Assembly: GCA_026993275.1 (NCBI GenBank)
Contig: JALWUB010000363.1
Coordinates: 1 to 14,127 of the forward strand
Length of the DNA: 14,127 nucleotides
Direction of reading: 5' to 3'
DNA from: Robiginitomaculum sp.
GTDB lineage: Bacteria; Pseudomonadota; Alphaproteobacteria; Caulobacterales; Maricaulaceae
In this document: piece by piece, positions 5,457 to 13,198 of the stretch
How the letters are laid out: each line of letters starts with the position of its first letter
How positions within the stretch are numbered: position 1 is the stretch's first letter
Position numbers and translations under genes: made by a program
Notes under the pieces: generated by a model
What the model was told of the DNA's origin: nothing
The model's input: the letters and a program-made list of their open reading frames with translations, nothing else
Databases searched by the model: none

Positions 5457-7733
5457 ATGAGCGCAGCAGAAAACGGCAAGGCAGGGCCGGACAGCCCGGT
5501 GCAGGCCATGAGCGGCCCGGCCTTTGGCCTAGTGGATTATGCCGTGCTGGCGCTGGCCGGGGCATTGTGCGGCGGCCTGTTGTGGCTGCTGGCAGACAGC
5601 GATGCCGTCAGCGAGTCCCTGAAACTGCCGCTGGCGGCGCTGGCCCTGTCCCTTGCCGCCGGATTTGGCCTGTTCTGGTCACGCCGGAGCATGACGCTGC
5701 GGCTGGGTTTCATCATTGCCCTGGCGCTGTTGCTGACGGTCTTGACCTGGGATGGCCATGGCGGCAAGGCCAGTGATGCGGATGCTGCGCTTGTTTTCTG
5801 GGCGCTGATTGGCGCCCCGCTTTTGGGCTTTTTGCTGAGCGCCCTGGCCCGTGCCAGCCTTCGCGAACACAGGCTGATCTGGCCGTACCGGGTCTTGTGG
5901 CAGGCCGGGGCGTCCATCCTCGCCGATGGCCTCATGGCCCTCTTTGTCGGCCTTGCCAGCGTGATTTTCGTGGCGCTGTGGGGCGTGGCCTTCAAGGCCT
6001 TTGGCATGGAGCACGCCGCCGCCATCATTCATCACGGCGCATTCCTGGCGCCGCTTGGCGGTGCTGCGGCGCTGATGGCGGCGGGCCTGGCGCGCACCAA
6101 TGCGCGGCTCGGCGAGGCGGTGCGCAATGTGCTGCTGATCGGCTGCCGCATCGGCCTGCCGCTGGCGGCGGTGTTTTCGGTTCTGTTCACCGCGGGCCTG
6201 ATTGCGGGCGGCCTGAAGGGGTTGCAGAACGTGCCGCTGACGCCCGCCGGGGTGCTGCTGGCGCTGGCACTGATGACGGCGCTGTTGTTCAACGGCGTTT
6301 ACCAGGATGGCGCCAAGCCGCCGCCGCGCTGGCTGCGCGTGCCGGCCTGGCTGGCCCTGGCCGCCTTGCCGGTCTATGTGCTGGCCGCCGCCGCGGCACT
6401 GTGGATGCGGGTGCAGGCCTATGGCCTGACGCCGCTGCGCATGATTGCGCTGATCGCACTCATTCTGATGAGCCTCTATACGGTGTTGCTGCTCGCCGGA
6501 CTGGCCAGCGAACTGTTCGCCAGGCGGCTGTCCCGCTGGATGCCGCCAGTGGCCAGGCTCAACACCGCCATGGCGCTGGTGTGGGTGGCCACGCTGATCT
6601 TGCTGCGCACGCCTGTGCTCGACCCGCTGGCCTGGTCGGCCAACAACCAGGCGGCGCGGCTGCTGAACGGCAAGGCGAGCGCGGCGGACTTTGATTTTGG
6701 CTTTCTGCGTTTTGCGCTGGGCAAGCCCGGGCGCAAGGCACTGGACCGGCTGGCGCAGCAGGATGACCCCGCCATCAAGGCCGGGATCGCCCGCGCCAAG
6801 GCGGCCAAAAGCTATTATGACTACAAGGCCAATGCGGCGCTGGCGCAACAGCGCGTCAAGACGGCATCCCCCGCGGACAAGGCGCTGGTGCAGCTCAATG
6901 CGGTGCTCGCGCCCACAGGCCTGGTGATGAATGATGCGGCCCAGTTCGATTATGGCGCGCTCGCCTATGGAGACAGTGCGGCAGGCAAGGCCGCCTGGAA
7001 GGCCCTGCAGGACTGGCTGGCAGAGACGGACTCGGCACAGGATGCCCAGGTGCGCAGCCTGCGCGCGCAGGTGCACCAGGGCGTGCTCGCCGCCACCCTC
7101 GCCAAGTCCCTGCAAGGCTGGCGCAGCGCGCAAAAGGCGGCTGGCACCTTCACGAAGGATTTTGAGCGCGACGCGCAAGAAAGAGGGCATGCGGCCGCGC
7201 TGCTCAGCGGCATGGCGGGCGAAGACCGCGCCGTGCGCGCCCTGTTCAAGGACCGCACGCGCCTTGATGGCAACCCCGATGCGGCGGCGATGCTGAACCT
7301 GCTCAGGGCTGGCGCCTATGTGGACGCCATGGACCGGCGCCATCTGGAGAGGCTCAAGGAATTGCTGGACGGCAAGCCCTGGTTTGCACCACTCGAAATT
7401 GACCTGGCCACGGAACAGGACGCCTGGCTGATCGTGCTGCACGGGGAGCACGACCCGGAGTTTCAGGCAGCAGTGCTCAAGGCGCTGCGCCCGCGGGCCG
7501 AGGCCGGGCTGTTTGATGGCCGCCGCTATGCACTGCTTTATGACACATGGGCGCGCGCACAGGGCAAGCCCCAGCGCTATGGCACGCAGCTGGTGTGCCG
7601 CCATGGCCGCTGGGTAGCCGATGACATTGCCGCGCCGAAGGGCCTCGCCGCGCGCCGGGCCAAAATGCACCTGAAGCCGCTGCGGCAGGTCTTGAAAGCG
7701 AAAAATGCCCGCCGTAAGGGCTGTCAGGGCTGA
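5457..7733 (+). CDS. DUF4153-family membrane protein with long C-terminal region
   Basis: 758 residues. Roughly residues 25-388 form about ten or more hydrophobic spans, ending with RVQAYGLTPLRMIALI and a last span before DPLAWSANNQAARLL (389 onward). The AYGLT..R motif and the DPLA.S..NQ..RLL segment with FDFGFLRFALGKPGRKAL are the marks I associate with DUF4153 proteins of alphaproteobacteria. The function of the family is unknown. The remaining ~370 residues are soluble, helix-rich and full of Ala, Lys and Gln, ending in a basic tail (KMHLKPLRQVLKAKNARRK). This makes the protein longer than the 500-600 residues I expect. Charged loop distribution does not clearly settle on which side the tail sits. 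The ATG at 5457 follows AAAGGGGG. The lysK start lies 64 bases after the stop, so they may share a message. Confidence 0.8.
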   Translation: MSAAENGKAGPDSPVQAMSGPAFGLVDYAVLALAGALCGGLLWLLADSDAVSESLKLPLAALALSLAAGFGLFWSRRSMTLRLGFIIALALLLTVLTWDGHGGKASDADAALVFWALIGAPLLGFLLSALARASLREHRLIWPYRVLWQAGASILADGLMALFVGLASVIFVALWGVAFKAFGMEHAAAIIHHGAFLAPLGGAAALMAAGLARTNARLGEAVRNVLLIGCRIGLPLAAVFSVLFTAGLIAGGLKGLQNVPLTPAGVLLALALMTALLFNGVYQDGAKPPPRWLRVPAWLALAALPVYVLAAAAALWMRVQAYGLTPLRMIALIALILMSLYTVLLLAGLASELFARRLSRWMPPVARLNTAMALVWVATLILLRTPVLDPLAWSANNQAARLLNGKASAADFDFGFLRFALGKPGRKALDRLAQQDDPAIKAGIARAKAAKSYYDYKANAALAQQRVKTASPADKALVQLNAVLAPTGLVMNDAAQFDYGALAYGDSAAGKAAWKALQDWLAETDSAQDAQVRSLRAQVHQGVLAATLAKSLQGWRSAQKAAGTFTKDFERDAQERGHAAALLSGMAGEDRAVRALFKDRTRLDGNPDAAAMLNLLRAGAYVDAMDRRHLERLKELLDGKPWFAPLEIDLATEQDAWLIVLHGEHDPEFQAAVLKALRPRAEAGLFDGRRYALLYDTWARAQGKPQRYGTQLVCRHGRWVADDIAAPKGLAARRAKMHLKPLRQVLKAKNARRKGCQG

Positions 7734-7797
7734 AGGGTCTGGTTGACCCCCGCCCGTGGGGTGGTTAGGTGCGCATGTGTGTTGCCGGAGCCGCCCC

Positions 7798-9399
7798 ATG
7801 ACCAGCCTTGCCGAACTTGCTGCGCAGACCAGAACCTGGCCTTTCGAGCAGGCGCGCGCCTTGCAAAAACGCATTGAGCGCTTCGGGCTGACTGGCGATG
7901 CGGTGATTTTCCAGACCGGCTATGGCCCGTCCGGCCTGCCGCATATCGGCACCTTTGGCGAGGTGGCGCGCACCTCCATGGTGCGCCTGGCGTTCAACAC
8001 CCTGACGGAAAATCGCTATCCGACAAAGCTGATTGCGTTTTCGGATGACATGGACGGCTTTCGCAAGGTGCCGGGCAATTTGCCCAATCAGGACATGCTC
8101 AAGGAGGCGCTGGGCTTGCCCCTGAGCAAGGTTCCGGACCCGTTTGGCGAATATGAGAGCTTTGCCGCGCACAACAATGCGCGCCTGCGCGCCTTTCTCG
8201 ACCAGTTCGGCTTTGATTACGAATTTGCCTCTTCGACAGACTATTACACATCCGGGCGCTTTGACGAGACGCTCCTGACCATGCTGGAGCGCTTCGACGA
8301 GGTCATGGCGATCATGCTGCCAACCCTGGGCGAAGAGCGCCGCAAGACCTACTCCCCGTTTCTGCCCATCAGCCCCAAGACCGGCCATGTGCTGCAGGTG
8401 CCGACCCTTGAGCGCAATGTCGCGGCGGGCACCATCGTCTTTGAGGACGAAGACGGCAAGCGCCGCGAGGTGCCGGTCACCGGCGGCCATGTCAAGGTGC
8501 AGTGGAAGCCCGACTGGGCACTGCGCTGGACGGCCCTGGGGGTGGATTATGAAATGTCCGGCAAGGACCTGATCGATTCCGTGCGCCAGTCCTCGCGCAT
8601 TTGCACGGTGCTCGGCGGGCGGCCGCCAGAGGGCTTCAATTACGAACTGTTCCTGGACGAGAACGGCGAAAAGATTTCCAAATCGCGCGGCAATGGCATC
8701 ACCGTCGAGCAATGGCTGAAATATGCAACGCCGGAGAGTCTTTCGCTGTTCAATTACCAGAAGCCCAAGACCGCCAAACGGCTCTATTTTGACGTCATCC
8801 CGCGCACCAGCGATGAGTATCTGCAGCACCTGGCGGCCTATCCAGGCCAGGACGCGGCGGCGCGGCTGAAAAACCCGGTCTGGTATATCCATGACGGAAA
8901 GGTGCCGGAGGAGACGAGCCCGATTGCGTTTTCGCTGCTGCTCAATCTCGCCTCCGCCGCCTCGGCCCATTCCAAGGATGTGCTGTGGGGCTTTATTGCG
9001 CGCACCGTGCCCGGGGCGACGCCGGATACGCACCCGCTGCTGGACCGGCTGGCGGGCTTTGCCGTTGCCTATTTCCAGGATTTCGTCTTGCCGAACAAGC
9101 AATACCGCGCACCGACGGACAAGGAGCGCGCGGCCTTGCAGGATTTGCGCAAGCGGCTGGCCGCCTTGCAGGGGCAAAATCCCGATGCCGTGGCGATCCA
9201 GAACGAGGTTTATGCCGTCGGCAAGGAACACGCCTTCGAGCCGCTGCGCAGCTGGTTCGGCGCGCTTTACGAAGTGCTGCTGGGGCAGAGCCAAGGGCCG
9301 CGCTTTGGCTCGTTCGTGGCCATTTATGGCGTGACCGAAACCCTGGCGCTGATTGATGCGGCACTGGCTGGGCAATTGTGCGCCGCCGAGCCGGAATGA
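7798..9399 (+). CDS. lysK: lysyl-tRNA synthetase, class I
   Basis: LysK charges tRNA-Lys with lysine. It is a class I enzyme, unrelated in fold to class II LysS, and is standard in many alphaproteobacteria. At 533 residues it has normal length. The HIGH-type motif is [14 protein letters not shown] (43-56, HIGT at 49-52) and the KMSKS loop is KISKS (292-296) followed by RGN. I chose the ATG at 7798 because CCGGAG lies 8 bases upstream and the protein then begins [16 protein letters not shown]. An in-frame start at 7756 would add 14 residues ([13 protein letters not shown]) that look non-native. No second lysyl-tRNA synthetase is visible. The gene lies between a DUF4153 gene and a dsbD-type gene, all rightward. 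Confidence 0.97.
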   Translation: MTSLAELAAQTRTWPFEQARALQKRIERFGLTGDAVIFQTGYGPSGLPHIGTFGEVARTSMVRLAFNTLTENRYPTKLIAFSDDMDGFRKVPGNLPNQDMLKEALGLPLSKVPDPFGEYESFAAHNNARLRAFLDQFGFDYEFASSTDYYTSGRFDETLLTMLERFDEVMAIMLPTLGEERRKTYSPFLPISPKTGHVLQVPTLERNVAAGTIVFEDEDGKRREVPVTGGHVKVQWKPDWALRWTALGVDYEMSGKDLIDSVRQSSRICTVLGGRPPEGFNYELFLDENGEKISKSRGNGITVEQWLKYATPESLSLFNYQKPKTAKRLYFDVIPRTSDEYLQHLAAYPGQDAAARLKNPVWYIHDGKVPEETSPIAFSLLLNLASAASAHSKDVLWGFIARTVPGATPDTHPLLDRLAGFAVAYFQDFVLPNKQYRAPTDKERAALQDLRKRLAALQGQNPDAVAIQNEVYAVGKEHAFEPLRSWFGALYEVLLGQSQGPRFGSFVAIYGVTETLALIDAALAGQLCAAEPE

Positions 9400-9485
9400 C
9401 GCGGGTCACAACTGCGTTAGAGGCCCTGCACAAACGCGCTGGAGGGCGCTAGAAGAAGCCGTGCCGGTTTGCAGCGGAGAATGTG

Positions 9486-11543
9486 ATGCGCCTGTTTTCA
9501 TCCCTTTTGGCGGCCCTGGCCATGCTGGCGGCCGGTCCGGCTTTCGCCAGCACCGCCAAAACCGACAATGTCACGGCCACGCTGGAGCCCGATGTCACGG
9601 TAATCGCGCCGGGCGGGCAGTTTTATGCGGTGCTGGACATGCGCATCCGCAAGAACTGGCACACCTACTGGCTCAATCCCGGCGATGCCGGCGAGCCGAC
9701 ACGCATTGACTGGACCCTGCCCGAAGGCCTGAGCGCGGGCGAGATCCTGTGGCCGGTGCCAAGCACCATCGCCCTCGGCCCGCTGGTGAATTACGGCTAC
9801 AAGGACGAGGCGGTCTTTCTGGTGCCGATGCAGGCTTCGGCGTCCTTGCCGCCCGGGCAGGAACTGACGGTGTCCGCCCATGCCACCTGGCTGGTGTGCG
9901 AGGAAATCTGCATACCCGAGGATGGCCGCTTCACTTTCACGCTGAAAACCGGGCCGCAAACGGTTTTCGACCCCAAATGGCACAAGATCGCCACACAGGC
10001 ACTGGCGCGCATGGCCAAGCCCGATGCGCGCATCACCGCCAGCGCCGCGCTGAAGGGCGATGTGTTGCGCTACAGCTTTGCCGGGCCGGGCCTGGAGACG
10101 GCCAGGGCGCCGTATTTCTTCCCCGCCGATACCGGCGCCGTGCGCCATGCCGAGCCGCAGCGCATCAGCCGCGGCCCCAATGGCTTCACCCTGTGGACCA
10201 AGCCGGGATTTCGCGCCAGGGATGAAGGGCTGAACGGGCCCATTGAGGGCATTTTGAAGCTCAAGGACCGCGCCATTGCGCTGAGCGCCGTGCCGGGGCC
10301 TGCGCCGCAGGGCACCGGCGCCGAAACGCCGCCGCAAGTGCAGGCGGGCAAGGCCGGTGCAGGCGGGCTGCTGAAGGCGCTGCTGTTTGCCTTTATCGGC
10401 GGCGTCATCCTCAACCTGATGCCGTGCGTGTTTCCGGTGCTTTCCATGAAGGCCATGGGCTTTGTGCAGCGCGCCCATGACGAGCGTTCCGAAATCCGCC
10501 GCCACGGGGCCTTGTTCATGGCCGGCGTGCTGGTCTCCTTCGTGGCGCTGGCCGGATTGCTGATTGCCCTGAAAGCCGGCGGCCAGCAGATCGGCTGGGG
10601 CTTTCAGTTGCAATACCCGCCCTTTGTGGCGGCGCTGGCGCTTCTGTTCTTCGTGCTCGGCCTGATGCTGCTGGGCTTTATCCATTTTGGCGGCGGCCTG
10701 ATGGGTCTGGGCTCATCTCTTGCGCAAAGGGGCGGCAATGCCGGGGCCTTCTTTACCGGCGTGCTGGCGGTGGTGGTGGCCTCGCCCTGCACCGCCCCGG
10801 CCATGGGCTGGGCGCTGGGCTATACGCTGACCCAGGGGCCGGGGCCGACGCTGGCCGTGTTCACGGCTCTGGGGCTGGGCTTTGGCGCCCCGTTTTTTGC
10901 ACTCAGCGTCTTTCCCGGCCTGTTGCGGCTTCTGCCCAAGCCCGGCGCCTGGATGGTGCGCTTTGGCCAGCTCATGGCCTTTCCCATGTTTGCCGCCGCC
11001 ATCTGGCTGATCTGGGTGCTCGATGGCCAGGCCGGGGCACTTGGCGTTGCCGCGGTGCTGGCCGCCATGGCGCTCATTGGCTTCGCCGTCTGGGCCGCCC
11101 GCGGCGGCCGTGTTGGCAAGACCAGCGCAGTTATCGCCCTCATTGCCGTCCTGGCGGTGCTGTGGGCCGGGCTGAACGGCAAGGATGCCAGCGCGCTGGC
11201 GCCGCAGCCCTGGCAGCCGGGGCTGGCGCAGGCCTTGCGCGATCAGGGTCATGTGGTGTTTGTCGATTTTACCGCCGACTGGTGCCTGACCTGCCAGGTC
11301 AATGAGCGGGTGGCCCTGTCCAGCAAAAAGGTGCAGCGCGCCTTCAAGACGGCCAATGCGGTCTATCTCGTGGCCGACTGGACCAATCGCAATGATGATA
11401 TTGCCAGGGCGCTGGCCCGCCATGGCCGCGCTGGTGTGCCGCTCTATCTGGTCTACCGGCCCGGCGAAGCCAAGCCCATCATCCTGCCGCAACTGCTCAC
11501 CGAGGGCCTTGTGATCAAGGCGGTAAGCGGCTCTGGTGAGTAA
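9486..11543 (+). CDS. DsbD/ScsB-type protein-disulfide reductase
   Basis: A 685-residue inner-membrane protein that carries electrons from cytoplasmic thioredoxin to periplasmic thiol proteins. A signal peptide covers residues 1-21 (basic start, hydrophobic core, AFA cleavage site). A periplasmic domain follows with C138 and C142 in WLVCEEICIPE. The membrane domain (about 295-555, eight or so spans) holds the redox cysteines C314 in NLMPCVFPV and C435 in ASPCTAP. The C-terminal thioredoxin-like domain has C600 and C603 in DWCLTC. All six cysteines expected for a working relay are present. The N-terminal VCEE.CIPE pattern is closer to ScsB/alphaproteobacterial DsbD-like proteins than to E. coli DsbD, so I leave the symbol empty. 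The ATG at 9486 has GGAG (9476-9479) 6 bases upstream; the GTG just before it is too close. Possible substrates (cytochrome c maturation, DsbC- or Scs-type proteins) are not in the window. Confidence 0.95.
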   Translation: MRLFSSLLAALAMLAAGPAFASTAKTDNVTATLEPDVTVIAPGGQFYAVLDMRIRKNWHTYWLNPGDAGEPTRIDWTLPEGLSAGEILWPVPSTIALGPLVNYGYKDEAVFLVPMQASASLPPGQELTVSAHATWLVCEEICIPEDGRFTFTLKTGPQTVFDPKWHKIATQALARMAKPDARITASAALKGDVLRYSFAGPGLETARAPYFFPADTGAVRHAEPQRISRGPNGFTLWTKPGFRARDEGLNGPIEGILKLKDRAIALSAVPGPAPQGTGAETPPQVQAGKAGAGGLLKALLFAFIGGVILNLMPCVFPVLSMKAMGFVQRAHDERSEIRRHGALFMAGVLVSFVALAGLLIALKAGGQQIGWGFQLQYPPFVAALALLFFVLGLMLLGFIHFGGGLMGLGSSLAQRGGNAGAFFTGVLAVVVASPCTAPAMGWALGYTLTQGPGPTLAVFTALGLGFGAPFFALSVFPGLLRLLPKPGAWMVRFGQLMAFPMFAAAIWLIWVLDGQAGALGVAAVLAAMALIGFAVWAARGGRVGKTSAVIALIAVLAVLWAGLNGKDASALAPQPWQPGLAQALRDQGHVVFVDFTADWCLTCQVNERVALSSKKVQRAFKTANAVYLVADWTNRNDDIARALARHGRAGVPLYLVYRPGEAKPIILPQLLTEGLVIKAVSGSGE

Positions 11544-11588
11544 ATCCGTCGCATGTCCAGCCTGGCGCAAGTGTGAGAGCATGGCACC

Positions 11589-11693
11589 ATGCACGGCCCT
11601 TCACAGCGCACGATCCTGGCGTTCTTACGCTTTGGCGTGGCGGCGGCCCTGGCGGCTGCGGCGCTGATTGTGTCCGTTACCGGAGCGCATTAA
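11589..11693 (+). CDS. possible small single-span membrane peptide (34 aa)
   Basis: A short ORF, ATG at 11589 to TAA at 11691-11693. It encodes a basic start (MHGPSQRTILAFLRF) followed by an uninterrupted hydrophobic segment (GVAAALAAAALIVSVTGAH). An in-frame TGA at 11574 limits any upstream extension. GAGAG (11575-11579) lies 9 bases before the ATG as a partial Shine-Dalgarno sequence. It sits 45 bases after the dsbD-type gene on the same strand and before the convergent flagellin. The positive-then-hydrophobic pattern fits a real small membrane protein, but alanine-rich frames arise easily in GC-rich DNA, so this stays tentative. I know no family for it. Confidence 0.4.
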   Translation: MHGPSQRTILAFLRFGVAAALAAAALIVSVTGAH

Positions 11694-11696
11694 ACA

Positions 11697-11717
11697 TTAA
11701 AAGAGGCCGTCGGCCCT
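11697..11717 (-). terminator. weak rho-independent terminator after the downstream flagellin gene
   Basis: Read leftward, AGGGCC (11717-11712) pairs with GGCCT (11708-11704) around a three-base GAC loop, with one bulge, and is followed after one base by TTTT (11702-11699). It starts 4 bases past the flagellin TAA. The stem is only 5 bp, so the call is moderate. On the rightward strand it would end transcription from the dsbD-type gene only weakly. Confidence 0.45.
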
Positions 11718-11720
11718 GGT

Positions 11721-12557
11721 TTAACCACCCCTGAACAGCGACAGGATGATTTGCGGGCGGGAATTGGCGATGCCAAGGGCCTGGGCGCCCAATTGCTGCT
11801 GCACCTGCAAGGCCTGCAATTTGGCGCTTTCAGCGGCTAGGTCGGCATCCACCAGATTGCCGACACCGACATTGAGCGAATCCGTCAGCTTGGTCACAAA
11901 AGTGCTGTGCGCCTCGATTTTCTTGACATCCGAGCCGAGATTGGCCAGCGCCTGATTGACATTATCCAGCGAGGTCTTGACGGCGCTGACCGCCGCCTTG
12001 GCCAGGGTCACCGTGCCCAGGCTGGCGGTGGCTGACAGGGTAATGATCGAGCCGCCAAACGACATGTTCTGGGTTTTCAGGGTCAGTGTCCGGGTGCCAT
12101 CGGCATCGGCGAGGAACTCGATGCCGGGCGAGTTGGAACTGTCGAGGATATTGGCGCCATCGAAGGAGGCATTGGCCAGGATGGTGGAAATTTGCGAGAT
12201 GATGGACTTGAAGTCCGAGTCAAACGCCTTGCGGGTAAAGGTGTCGATGGAGGTTTCCGTTGCCGCCGTGGCCTTGGCCCGCATCTCGATCAGCAGATCG
12301 GAAATGGCCTTGCCCGCCGACAGCGCCACATTGCCTATCGATGCGGCCCGATCCAGCGATGTCTTGACCGCGCCATAGGCGCCAACATCGGCGCGCAGGT
12401 TTTGCGCCACGGCAAACACCGCAGCATTGTCCTTGGCCCCGGCAACCTTCAAACCGGTATTGATGCGCGACTGCACCTTGTCCAGCTCGGAATTGGTCTG
12501 GTTGAGCTGTTGCAGGGCAGTGAGCGCTGCGGAATTGGTGTGTACGCTGATGGTCAT
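11721..12557 (-). CDS. flagellin (downstream copy, sigma-54 promoter)
   Basis: A 278-residue flagellar filament subunit, exported by the flagellar type III system and polymerised outside the cell. The conserved N-terminal helices (residues 1-140: LQQLNQTNSELDKVQSRINT, then GLKVAGAKDNAAVFAVAQ) and C-terminal helices (LVDADLAAESAKLQALQVQQ through ILSLFRGG) are both present. The central variable part is short, so this is a minimal filament protein of the Caulobacter/Hyphomonas size class. There is no cysteine. The ATG at 12557 has GGAG (12567-12570) 9 bases upstream. Transcription should start near 12609 from the sigma-54 promoter at 12620-12635. It is clearly related to the second flagellin at 13250-14074 but well diverged from it, and ends with an extra GG after LFR. 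Confidence 0.96.
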   Translation of the reverse strand: MTISVHTNSAALTALQQLNQTNSELDKVQSRINTGLKVAGAKDNAAVFAVAQNLRADVGAYGAVKTSLDRAASIGNVALSAGKAISDLLIEMRAKATAATETSIDTFTRKAFDSDFKSIISQISTILANASFDGANILDSSNSPGIEFLADADGTRTLTLKTQNMSFGGSIITLSATASLGTVTLAKAAVSAVKTSLDNVNQALANLGSDVKKIEAHSTFVTKLTDSLNVGVGNLVDADLAAESAKLQALQVQQQLGAQALGIANSRPQIILSLFRGG

Positions 12558-12588
12558 GGTGTTGAACTCCGGCCTTTACATGCGCGAA

Positions 12589-12603
12589 CAGGCTTTCGGC
12601 CTG
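12589..12603 (-). promoter_or_regulatory. 5' leader hairpin of the downstream flagellin mRNA
   Basis: CAGGC (12603-12599 read leftward) pairs with GCCTG (12593-12589) around a CGAAA loop, and a flanking G-T pair can extend it. It falls about +7 to +21 from the predicted sigma-54 start and about 19 bases before the Shine-Dalgarno sequence. In Caulobacter the protein FlbT binds the 5' leader of flagellin mRNA to stop translation; this hairpin is a candidate for such control. That role is inference. Confidence 0.4.
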
Positions 12604-12619
12604 CTTTGCACAACAGGAG

Positions 12620-12635
12620 AGCAACACCCATGCCA
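12620..12635 (-). promoter_or_regulatory. sigma-54 (RpoN) promoter of the downstream flagellin gene
   Basis: Leftward reading gives TGGCATGGGTGTTGCT. It has the GG of the -24 box and the GC of the -12 box at the exact spacing, and matches the consensus TGGCAC-G-R-NNN-TTGC-W at every fixed position except C6 (T here). The predicted start is near 12609, giving a leader of about 52 nt before the ATG. Class IV flagellar genes of Caulobacter-like bacteria typically use RpoN, which fits. Confidence 0.85.
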
Positions 12636-12720
12636 AACCGGCATGTGGCGAAAACATTAATAATAACAATGTAATAGAAATGCGCTGAAAAACGCAGTCG
12701 GTAAAAACAGCCCCCCTTCA

Positions 12721-12735
12721 GCAGGCCTTGCCTGC
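12721..12735 (-). terminator. hairpin downstream of flaG, possible terminator
   Basis: GCAGGC and GCCTGC form a perfect 6-bp stem around a three-base loop (AAG read leftward). The next bases leftward are a G-run and then TTTTT about 13 bases later (12707-12703). The gap makes a classical rho-independent terminator doubtful, but it is the best candidate for ending the flagellin-flaG transcript before the sigma-54 promoter. Confidence 0.35.
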
Positions 12736-12755
12736 CGGTAGGCGGCTTTTACCGG
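12735..12755. promoter_or_regulatory. inverted repeat, candidate enhancer site for the RpoN activator
   Basis: CCGGTA (12735-12740) and TACCGG (12750-12755) form a perfect 6-bp inverted repeat with a 9-base centre. It lies about 126-146 bases upstream of the predicted sigma-54 start, the usual range for a bacterial enhancer-binding protein such as FlbD. The region between (about 12650-12690) is clearly AT-rich against the 65% GC background and could bend. It is also just after the flaG stop, so part of it might act as an RNA hairpin instead. Confidence 0.4.
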
Positions 12756-12776
12756 GTGCCGGCACGGCCGGAGCGG

Positions 12777-13112
12777 TCAGGCCTTGGTATCGACAATCAG
12801 GCCTTCGGCGGCCTTGGCCGCGGCCATGGCGCGCAGCACCTCTTCACGCGGAAACTGCTGGATGACCTTGCCGGTGATGCGATCCACGCTCTTGTAGACA
12901 AAGCTGCCGGTCAGCGCATCTTTTTCGATGACCAGGCGTGCATTCAGATTCACAGGCAGGGCCGGCGCCGCCGGGGGCGGCGGTGCAGTTGGCGTTTCTG
13001 GCACGGCCAAAGGCGGCGTATTTTGCGGCGCAGGTGTGTTGCTGCCGCTCTGATTGCTGCTTTTGGCAGGTGCTGGAATCACCTGGGTGAGTTTGCGGAC
13101 ATCATTGATCAT
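12777..13112 (-). CDS. flaG: FlaG-family flagellar protein
   Basis: A 111-residue protein. Residues about 1-55 are a Pro/Ala/Ser-rich, probably unstructured N-terminus (NTPAPQNTPP, PTAPPPPAAPALP). Residues about 56-105 hold the FlaG core: NARLVIEKDALTGSFVYKS, then VDRITGKVIQQFPREEVLRA, ending VDTKA. FlaG proteins are usually coded beside flagellin genes and affect filament length or assembly; the exact action is unclear. The only ATG, at 13112, has AGGA very close upstream (3 bases), so ribosome binding may be poor. A hairpin (13120-13135) abuts this AGGA. The gene follows the upstream flagellin by 137 bases and is probably in its transcript. The symbol is a family name. Confidence 0.88.
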   Translation of the reverse strand: MINDVRKLTQVIPAPAKSSNQSGSNTPAPQNTPPLAVPETPTAPPPPAAPALPVNLNARLVIEKDALTGSFVYKSVDRITGKVIQQFPREEVLRAMAAAKAAEGLIVDTKA

Positions 13113-13119
13113 GGTTCCT

Positions 13120-13135
13120 GCCGGGCTTGCCCGGC
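13120..13135 (-). promoter_or_regulatory. hairpin directly upstream of the flaG ribosome binding site
   Basis: GCCGGGC and GCCCGGC form a perfect 7-bp inverted repeat with a two-base centre (AA leftward; in practice a 6-bp stem with a CAAG loop). In the leftward message it ends at the base before AGGAACC-ATG of flaG, so it may limit flaG translation. The regulatory role is inference. Confidence 0.45.
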
Positions 13136-13145
13136 CTCCCCGAGA

Positions 13146-13185
13146 GACCCGTTCCGCCGCATCTTGCGCACGGTCGGAACGGGTC
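13146..13185 (-). other. strong 14-bp hairpin in the flagellin-flaG gap
   Basis: GACCCGTTCCG (13146-13156) and CGGAACGGGTC (13175-13185) are a perfect 11-bp inverted repeat. CCG (13157-13159) and CGG (13171-13173) extend it to 14 bp with a single bulged base at 13174 and an 11-base loop. No T-run follows on either strand, so it fits a transcript-protecting or processing structure, or attenuation, better than simple termination. Confidence 0.6.
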
Positions 13186-13198
13186 AGCCGGAGGATGC

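Noticed and set aside
7743..7770. TTGACC and TTAGGT, 16 bases apart, as a lysK promoter
   Set aside because: The -35 part is good but the -10 part matches the consensus at only two positions; not enough to call.
7756..7797. 14-residue N-terminal extension of LysK
   Set aside because: No ribosome binding site, non-family residues, and a good GGAG before the inner ATG at 7798.
5679..7874. 731-codon open frame on the minus strand opposite the DUF4153 gene
   Set aside because: It is antisense to a gene with clear membrane pattern. The product is Gln/Arg/His/Gly-rich with no recognisable motif, as expected when GC-rich codons suppress stops on the other strand.
7765..9375. 536-codon open frame opposite lysK
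   Set aside because: LysK is certain by motifs; the antisense product shows no domain and has the composition of a GC-rich shadow.
9498..10685. 395-codon minus-strand frame opposite the dsbD-type gene
   Set aside because: Shadow of a gene with all six redox cysteines in place.
12756..12765. Palindrome GTGCCGGCAC near the flaG stop
   Set aside because: A 10-bp GC-rich palindrome is expected at this composition, and it has no partner site at the other flagellar genes seen here.
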